NCBI GenBank assembly: GCA_031402355.1
Contig: JANNSG010000143.1
Location: 1 to 32,849, forward strand
Direction of reading: 5' to 3'
DNA: 32,849 nucleotides
DNA from: JACMNW01 sp031402355
GTDB taxonomy: Bacteria; Pseudomonadota; Alphaproteobacteria; Rhodobacterales; Rhodobacteraceae
The notes under the pieces are model-generated. The model did no database searches. It saw nothing but the letters and a program-made list of their open reading frames with translations, and was not told the DNA's origin. The stretch's first letter is position 1. Every line of letters begins with the position of its first letter. The position numbers and the translations under genes were made by a program. Of this stretch, positions 28,315-32,849 are shown in pieces.

Positions 28315-29652
28315 ATGCGTTTGACCCGTTACTTCCTGCCCGTCCTGAAGGAAAACCCCGCCGAGGCGCAGATCGTGTCGCACCGCTACATGCTGCGGGC
28401 GGGCATGATCAAACAGCAGGCTGCGGGGATATATTCATGGCTGCCGCTGGGTCTGCGGGTGCTGCGCCGGATCGAAGCGATTGTGAACGAAGAACAGGTG
28501 CGCGCGGGGCATATTCCGTTGCTTATGCCAACGCTGCAACCGGCTGATCTGTGGCGCGAAAGTGGGCGCTATGATGACTACGGACAGGAAATGCTGCGCA
28601 TCACAGACCGCCAAAAGCGCGAATTGCTGTATGGCCCGACGAACGAGGAAATGATCACCGATATTTTCCGGTCGCATGTCACGTCTTACAAAGACCTGCC
28701 GCTGACGCTGTATCACATCCAATGGAAATTCCGCGATGAGATGCGCCCACGCTTTGGCGTGATGCGGGGCCGCGAATTTCTGATGAAAGACGGCTATAAC
28801 TTTGACGTCGATAAGGCCGCAGCGCTGCACGCCTATAACCGCCATATGGTCAGCTATTTGCGCACCTATGAACGCATGGGGCTTACCGCCATCCCAATGC
28901 GCGCGGATTCTGGGCCAATTGGCGGCGAAGACACCCATGAATTCCTCGTGCTGGCTGCAACGGGCGAATCCGAGGTGTTCTTTGACAGCGCAGTGACCGA
29001 CTTGCACCTTGGTGACCGCGAAGTTGACTATGACGACCGCGAAGCCGTAGCAGCGGTCTGTCGCGAGTTTACCACCCTTTACGCCCGCACCGATGAAACC
29101 CACGACGCGGCGCTGTTTGACGCCATTCCCGAAGACCGCCGCAAAGTGGCGCGCGGCATCGAAGTGGGGCAGATTTTCTATTTCGGCACCAAATATTCCG
29201 AAAGCATGGGGGCCACTGTTGTAACCCCAGATGGGTCCCGCGTTCCTGTTGAAATGGGCAGCCACGGCATTGGCGTGTCGCGCCTTCTGGGCGCAATCAT
29301 TGAGGCCAGCCATGACGACAAAGGTATCATCTGGCCCGAAGGCGTGACGCCGTTTCCGGTGGGGATCGTCAACTTGAAACAGGGCGATGCGGGCACCGAT
29401 GCCGCCTGTGACAGCCTTTACAAGGCTTTGGCCGCCTATGGCCTTGAGGCCTTGTATGATGACCGCGATGAACGCGCCGGTGCCAAGTTTGCCACGATGG
29501 ACCTGATCGGTTTGCCATGGCGCATCACGGTCGGGCCGCGCGGGCTGGCGAACGGCGTGGTCGAACTGACCTCGCGACGGACGGGTGTTAGCGAGGAAAT
29601 GTCTGCGGAAGCGGCGGTAACACGCGTTGCAGAAATCTATTCGGGCGTTTGA
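28315..29652 (+). CDS. proS: Prolyl-tRNA synthetase, short alphaproteobacterial form
   Basis: Charges tRNA-Pro with proline. It has 445 residues, much shorter than the roughly 570 of E. coli, because the editing insertion between motifs 2 and 3 is reduced; this is typical of Alphaproteobacteria, where mischarged Ala-tRNA-Pro is cleared in trans by ProXp-ala-type enzymes. Class II motifs are clear: WLPLGLRVLRRIEAIVNEE and MPTLQPADLWRESGRY (motif 1 region), GPTNEEMITDIFR, QWKFRDEMRPRFGVMRGREFLMKDGYNFD (motif 2), and EMGSHGIGVSRLLGAIIE (motif 3). The C-terminal anticodon-binding domain runs from about residue 350 (FPVGIVNLKQGD). AAGG lies 8 nt before the ATG. Confidence 0.96.
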   Translation: MRLTRYFLPVLKENPAEAQIVSHRYMLRAGMIKQQAAGIYSWLPLGLRVLRRIEAIVNEEQVRAGHIPLLMPTLQPADLWRESGRYDDYGQEMLRITDRQKRELLYGPTNEEMITDIFRSHVTSYKDLPLTLYHIQWKFRDEMRPRFGVMRGREFLMKDGYNFDVDKAAALHAYNRHMVSYLRTYERMGLTAIPMRADSGPIGGEDTHEFLVLAATGESEVFFDSAVTDLHLGDREVDYDDREAVAAVCREFTTLYARTDETHDAALFDAIPEDRRKVARGIEVGQIFYFGTKYSESMGATVVTPDGSRVPVEMGSHGIGVSRLLGAIIEASHDDKGIIWPEGVTPFPVGIVNLKQGDAGTDAACDSLYKALAAYGLEALYDDRDERAGAKFATMDLIGLPWRITVGPRGLANGVVELTSRRTGVSEEMSAEAAVTRVAEIYSGV

Positions 29653-29683
29653 AATGTTGAAAATTTGCGGGCTGTCTGCCCCC

Positions 29684-29725
29684 TTAGCCGATTGGTTCTT
29701 GAACCAATGGCGAACAATCGACTAA
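29684..29725. promoter_or_regulatory. Nested, mutually exclusive dyads before lolC
   Basis: An outer dyad pairs TTAG (29684-29687) and CGATTG (29689-29694) with CAATCG (29715-29720) and CTAA (29722-29725). An inner one pairs ATTGGTTC (29691-29698) with GAACCAAT (29701-29708). They share ATTG, so only one can form in RNA. No T-tract follows, so it is not a standard terminator. As DNA it could be a repressor site for lolC-lolD. Confidence 0.5.
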
Positions 29726-29777
29726 CCCCGAGGATACTTGCGCCAAAATGAAAGCTGCGAGGACTAAAGGACATCCA

Positions 29778-31064
29778 ATGGCCACCCGCACCCCCCCGTT
29801 TTCACGCTTTGAATGGATGATCGCCTGGCGCTATCTGCGCGCCAAACGCGCCGAGGGCGGTGTGTCTGTGATGACCTGGATCAGCCTGATCGGCATCACT
29901 CTTGCAGTGTTCGCACTGATTGCAACACTGGCCGTGCGGGCGGGTTTTCGGGCGGAATTTGTTGATACCATTCTGGGCGCGAATGCGCATGTCACCGTGT
30001 ATTCCTCTGCGCGGCAGGGCGATGATGGTGTGACCATTTCTGGCTTTGCGCAGGGTCACGAAATTGAAATCTCACTGCTGGCTGTGCCCGGCGTGACGCG
30101 TGCAGCACCCTTGGTGAAGGGGCAAGTGATGGCAGCCGGGCCCGACCGCAACCTTGGCGCCGAGGTTTACGGCATTGCCCTTGCCGATCTGAAGACCATT
30201 CCTCGCGTGGGCCTTGGCGCAGATGCGGTTGGTGAAATTGATGCCTTCGATCAGGGTATCGCCATCGGATCTGGCATAGCGCGCGAGCTGGGGCTTCGTA
30301 TTGGTAGCAAACTGCGCCTGATCTCGCCTGATGGTGCAAAGACAGCCTTTGGCACCAGTCCACGGGTGAATGCCTACAAGGTCGTCTATATCTTCACGGC
30401 TGGCCGCTACGATATTGATCGCACCCGCATTTATATGCCTTTGGTCGAAGCGCAGAGCTTTTTCAACCGCGAAGGCTTTGTCGATGAATTTGAAGTGATG
30501 GTCGAGGTGCCCGAAGCGGTCGATGATCTGGCTGAGCCGCTGATGACGGCGGGTGGTCCGGATGCATTGATCTGGACATGGCGGGACTCGGCGGGGTCCT
30601 TTCTGCGGGCGCTGGATATCGAGGATAATGTGATGTTCATCATCCTCTCGATCCTCGTATTGATTGCGGCCATGAACATCATTTCCGGGCTGATCATGTT
30701 GGTCAAGAACAAGGGCCGCGATATCGGCATCTTGCGCACCATGGGCCTGACAGAAGGGTCAATCCTGCGGGTGTTCTTCATCTGCGGGGCATCGACCGGG
30801 TTGATTGGAACGGCGCTGGGCCTGGCCTTGGGGTGCCTGTTTGCGGTCTATATCGACACCATCTTTTCGTTGGTCAACTATGTGGCGGGGGGCGGCGTCT
30901 GGGAGCCGTCGATCCGCGGGATTTATGCTTTGCCCGCGAAATTGCAGTGGGGCGATGTGATGTCTGCGGTTGGGCTTTCATTGGGATTGTCCTTCATCGT
31001 GACCCTGTTTCCTGCCCGCCGCGCCGCACGGATGAACCCGGTCGAGGCGCTGCGATATGAGTGA
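29778..31064 (+). CDS. lolC: LolC/LolE-type lipoprotein-releasing ABC transporter permease
   Basis: Inner-membrane permease that, with LolD, extracts mature lipoproteins from the inner membrane for delivery to LolA. It has 428 residues and four helices: about 33-58 (TWISLIGITLAVFALIATLAV), then a large periplasmic domain, then NVMFIILSILVLIAAMNIISGLIML, FFICGASTGLIGTALGLALG and VGLSLGLSFIVTLFPARRAARMNPVEALRYE, the usual cytoplasmic ending. Only one permease gene is next to lolD, so it probably works as a homodimer (LolF-like) instead of a LolC-LolE pair. AAAGGA lies 7 nt before ATG 29778, which decides against the ATG at 29748. It overlaps lolD by 8 bp. Confidence 0.93.
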   Translation: MATRTPPFSRFEWMIAWRYLRAKRAEGGVSVMTWISLIGITLAVFALIATLAVRAGFRAEFVDTILGANAHVTVYSSARQGDDGVTISGFAQGHEIEISLLAVPGVTRAAPLVKGQVMAAGPDRNLGAEVYGIALADLKTIPRVGLGADAVGEIDAFDQGIAIGSGIARELGLRIGSKLRLISPDGAKTAFGTSPRVNAYKVVYIFTAGRYDIDRTRIYMPLVEAQSFFNREGFVDEFEVMVEVPEAVDDLAEPLMTAGGPDALIWTWRDSAGSFLRALDIEDNVMFIILSILVLIAAMNIISGLIMLVKNKGRDIGILRTMGLTEGSILRVFFICGASTGLIGTALGLALGCLFAVYIDTIFSLVNYVAGGGVWEPSIRGIYALPAKLQWGDVMSAVGLSLGLSFIVTLFPARRAARMNPVEALRYE

Positions 31065-31734
31065 CGCGATGCTGGAACTGGTGGCGATAGAGAAAGCCTA
31101 TAATCTGGGAAAGCCGTCCGAGGTGACGGTCCTGCGGGGAGCTTCGGTTTCGGTTAGACAGGGCGAAGTGGTGGCTTTGGTGGCCCCATCAGGTGCTGGG
31201 AAATCGACATTGCTTCACATCGCGGGGCTTTTGGATACGGCGGATACCGGGCATGTTCGGCTGGGCGGGAAGGATATGGCGAGGCTGTCTGATCGGGACA
31301 GGACCGACATCAGGCGTGGCGAGGTGGGGTTTATCTATCAATTTCATCACCTGCTGCCGGAGTTTTCGGCGCTGGAAAACATCGTGCTGCCGCAGCTTGC
31401 GAATGGGGTCTCGCAGGCCGCGGCCAAGGGACGGGCGATGGAGTTGCTGGGGCGGGTCGGGATCGCGGCGCGGGCGGATCACCGACCTGCGGCGCTGTCG
31501 GGGGGGGAGCAGCAGAGGGTGGCGTTTTGCCGGGCTTTGGCCAACAATCCGCGGCTTTTGTTGGCGGATGAGCCGACGGGAAATCTTGATCCGGGCACGT
31601 CGGATCAGGTTTTCGGGGTGTTGATGGAATTGGTTCGGGAAACCGGATTATCGGCCTTGATTGCGACGCATAATCTGGAATTGGCGGGTAGGATGGACCG
31701 GATTGTTAGGCTAGAGGGGGGCTGCGTTATCTGA
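31057..31734 (+). CDS. lolD: Lipoprotein-releasing system ATP-binding protein LolD
   Basis: 225-residue ABC ATPase powering lipoprotein release. Walker A is APSGAGKSTLLHIAGLLD (Ala replaces the usual first Gly). YQFHHLLPEFSALENIVLP covers the Q-loop and carries the LolD-characteristic HHLLPEF motif. The ABC signature is LSGGEQQRVAFCRAL, Walker B is RLLLADEPTGNLD, and the switch His lies in LIATHN. The start overlaps the end of lolC (ATGAGTGA), consistent with coupling. Codon use becomes more G-rich toward the 3' end. The two lipoproteins in this window (9200 and 10314) would be clients of such a system. Confidence 0.95.
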   Translation: MSDAMLELVAIEKAYNLGKPSEVTVLRGASVSVRQGEVVALVAPSGAGKSTLLHIAGLLDTADTGHVRLGGKDMARLSDRDRTDIRRGEVGFIYQFHHLLPEFSALENIVLPQLANGVSQAAAKGRAMELLGRVGIAARADHRPAALSGGEQQRVAFCRALANNPRLLLADEPTGNLDPGTSDQVFGVLMELVRETGLSALIATHNLELAGRMDRIVRLEGGCVI

Positions 31735-31739
31735 TACGA

Positions 31740-31753
31740 TAACACGCGTGTTA
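31740..31753. repeat. 14-bp palindrome after lolD
   Basis: TAACACGCGTGTTA is a perfect 14-bp palindrome, 5 bp after the lolD stop. It opens an AT-rich 87-bp gap that also holds TTAACC-TTTT-GGTAA (31797-31811) and two TAACA copies. No T-run follows the palindrome, so a protein-binding site is as likely as a terminator. Confidence 0.55.
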
Positions 31754-31821
31754 CATATTTTAACTATATGATAAATAACACATTATTGCGTTTCCTTAAC
31801 CTTTTGGTAACAAGATAACAG

Positions 31822-32604
31822 TCAAAAATCATCGATGGTTTTACCCACCTGAAACGGTGCCGCAAAGGCAATCAGGCACAGGGCGATCATCTGCAAGATC
31901 AGCACCGTAGAGTTTTCTTCAAGATAATCCCATTCAGCCTTGACCCGGCCCAACTGGGTGATCAAATCCGAATAGGTTCCCGCGATGATCTGGTAATCCA
32001 CGGCAACCCCAACATGGGGTGAAGCATTCAGCTTGGTTAACGCGCTGCGAGTCGCATCATCAATCACGGCGATGGTCTGTAATTGGGCCACATCAAAACC
32101 GTCGAGCATTGCCATAGCAGATGTCTTCGACGTTGTGGGCGCATCGGCCGACGGATCCTGCCCGCCCAATAGCAAACCTACCGCTGTCAACGGCGGGCGG
32201 GTTTGCGCCACGTCAAGAAACAACGGCAATTCGCTGTTCGCTTTGGCAGATGTGATCAACGCGATGGTCTTTTTGCAAACAACCACGGTTGCAGGGCGGT
32301 ACTGCGGGCCCTGACGGTCTTTATCGCAGTGGAGCAGCAAGAAACGATCAGCGGTTATCTCAAAACTTTTGGTGATGGCATAGGAAATATCAATTTGCCG
32401 TTCAACCCTGCCGCGTTCATCATGATAGCTGGCGGCCATCACGGCAATAATCGCCCCAATGCCGCCCAGCAGAACCGAAACCAGATCAGCTATCTTCCAA
32501 GACAGGCTGCTGTGGGGACGACGATAGATAATGATCGTAATCAGGCTGCCCAAAATGAAACTGCCAATGATAGAGGCCGATCTGTTCTCAAGGAAAAAAT
32601 TCAT
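31822..32604 (-). CDS. Orphan membrane protein with two N-terminal helices and one C-terminal helix
   Basis: 260 residues; no family recognised. Two helices at about 9-27 (ASIIGSFILGSLITIIIYR) and 38-58 (IADLVSVLLGGIGAIIAVMAA) are followed by a charged stretch (YHDERGRVERQID). A soluble domain of about 165 residues comes next (including TVVVCKKTIALITSAKANSELPLFLDVAQ and MLDGFDVAQLQTIAVIDDATRSALTKLN), and a final helix near 233-252 (STVLILQMIALCLIAFAAPFQ). I chose ATG 32604, which begins the first helix region; the ORF continues to 32667 without a better site. The lack of a strong ribosome site, the AT-richer flanks and the neighbouring antitoxin suggest a variable spot. The soluble part is flanked by helices on both ends, as in sensory or signalling proteins, but nothing specific can be claimed. 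Confidence 0.65.
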   Translation of the reverse strand: MNFFLENRSASIIGSFILGSLITIIIYRRPHSSLSWKIADLVSVLLGGIGAIIAVMAASYHDERGRVERQIDISYAITKSFEITADRFLLLHCDKDRQGPQYRPATVVVCKKTIALITSAKANSELPLFLDVAQTRPPLTAVGLLLGGQDPSADAPTTSKTSAMAMLDGFDVAQLQTIAVIDDATRSALTKLNASPHVGVAVDYQIIAGTYSDLITQLGRVKAEWDYLEENSTVLILQMIALCLIAFAAPFQVGKTIDDF

Positions 32605-32607
32605 GTT

Positions 32608-32649
32608 CAGGGCCCTGATTGACGTTGGCTTATCTAAAAGTTGCCAACG
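32608..32649. repeat. Palindrome and inverted repeat upstream of the orphan gene
   Basis: CAGGGCCCTG (32608-32617) is a perfect 10-bp palindrome ending 3 bp before the ATG at 32604. CGTTGGC (32623-32629) pairs with GCCAACG (32643-32649). The second could also fold at the 3' end of the antitoxin transcript, but no T-run follows. Confidence 0.4.
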
Positions 32650-32705
32650 CGGCTGACCAGCCCCCAAACCTCTGTATTTCAGTGCGGTAACCGGAATGTG
32701 CCAGG

Positions 32706-32849
32706 TTATAGCCCCAAGGCGCGGCGCAGTTCGGCATTGGCGCGGGTTTGCCAGCCTTTGCCACCCTGTTTGAGGCGGGTTATAATGTCGGGGTCGAGGT
32801 AGAGGGTGACGCGCTGTTTTTTGTCATCCTTCGCCAACGGCGGGCGGCC
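32706..32849 (-). CDS. BrnA-like (DUF4415) antitoxin, C-terminal part
   Basis: The last 47 residues of a protein running off the right edge. GRPPLAKDDKKQRVTLYLDPD leads into a short beta strand, then ITRLKQGGKGWQTRANAELRRALGL. This is the ribbon-helix-helix DNA-binding end of BrnA-type antitoxins, whose hallmark is (L/I)DPD...GKGWQTR.N..LR. In BrnT-BrnA modules the toxin gene precedes the antitoxin, so brnT would lie just beyond position 32849. BrnA binds BrnT and represses the operon. A solitary DUF4415 protein without a toxin is the alternative. Confidence 0.75.
   Translation of the reverse strand, partial: GRPPLAKDDKKQRVTLYLDPDIITRLKQGGKGWQTRANAELRRALGL

Noticed and set aside
32272..32279. 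TTTGCAAA inside the orphan membrane gene
   Set aside because: Single copy within a coding region; no link to propionate genes.
1..32849. CRISPR arrays, tRNA genes, insertion sequences, prophage
   Set aside because: No regularly spaced repeats, no T-loop-like GGTTCGA motifs in a cloverleaf context and no transposase or integrase motifs were seen on either strand.
31822..32849. A complete new defence system
   Set aside because: Only one orphan protein and a partial antitoxin are visible; no nuclease, helicase, cyclase or reverse transcriptase is present to support it.

Overview
The window looks like a stretch of core chromosome from a marine-type Rhodobacteraceae (Rhodobacterales, Alphaproteobacteria). 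I base this on the moderately high GC content, a PccR-type short-chain acyl-CoA regulator next to a Bcr-type transporter and pccB, the AI-2E permease / hdaA / ppk / ppx order, a short ProRS without a full editing insertion, and a single LolC-type permease followed by lolD. The species cannot be named from the sequence alone. No tRNA, rRNA, CRISPR array, insertion sequence or prophage was seen.

Layout. 1-3245: choline uptake and oxidation: choX (cut by the left edge) divergent from betI-betA, with a clear BetI-type operator between them and a 21-codon ORF that exactly fills the betI-betA gap. 3373-4098: a secreted alpha/beta hydrolase, convergent with pccR. 4101-15319: propionyl-CoA assimilation: pccR, a Bcr/CflA transporter, pccB, four small genes (two of them lipoproteins), pccA, a DUF4174 protein and methylmalonyl-CoA mutase. 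PccB+PccA carboxylate propionyl-CoA and the mutase yields succinyl-CoA; TTTGCAAA boxes lie upstream of pccR and pccB. 15316-18615: a minus-strand run of nhaA with a small exported protein, an EEP-family phosphatase/nuclease and a DjlA-like TerB-DnaJ protein. 18693-25002: a minus-strand cluster read in the order AI-2E permease, hdaA (regulatory inactivation of DnaA), ppk1, ppx and a VOC protein. It holds both polyphosphate synthesis and degradation, with a Pho-box-like site before ppk1.

25115-28070: cell-envelope genes: an exported fasciclin-domain protein, an unknown exported protein, an MliC-META fusion and an alpha/beta hydrolase. 28315-31734: proS, then lolC-lolD for lipoprotein release. 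31735-32849: an AT-richer stretch with an orphan three-helix membrane protein and the C-terminus of a BrnA-like antitoxin running off the right edge. This is the only part that looks accessory.

No wholly new multi-gene system is evident. The most checkable novelties are regulatory: the coupling ORF between betI and betA, the spacing of the PccR boxes, a terminator placed directly before pccA, a CCCTT-repeat transcript end that may be a small RNA, a Pho-box-like site at ppk1 and two competing dyads in front of lolC.
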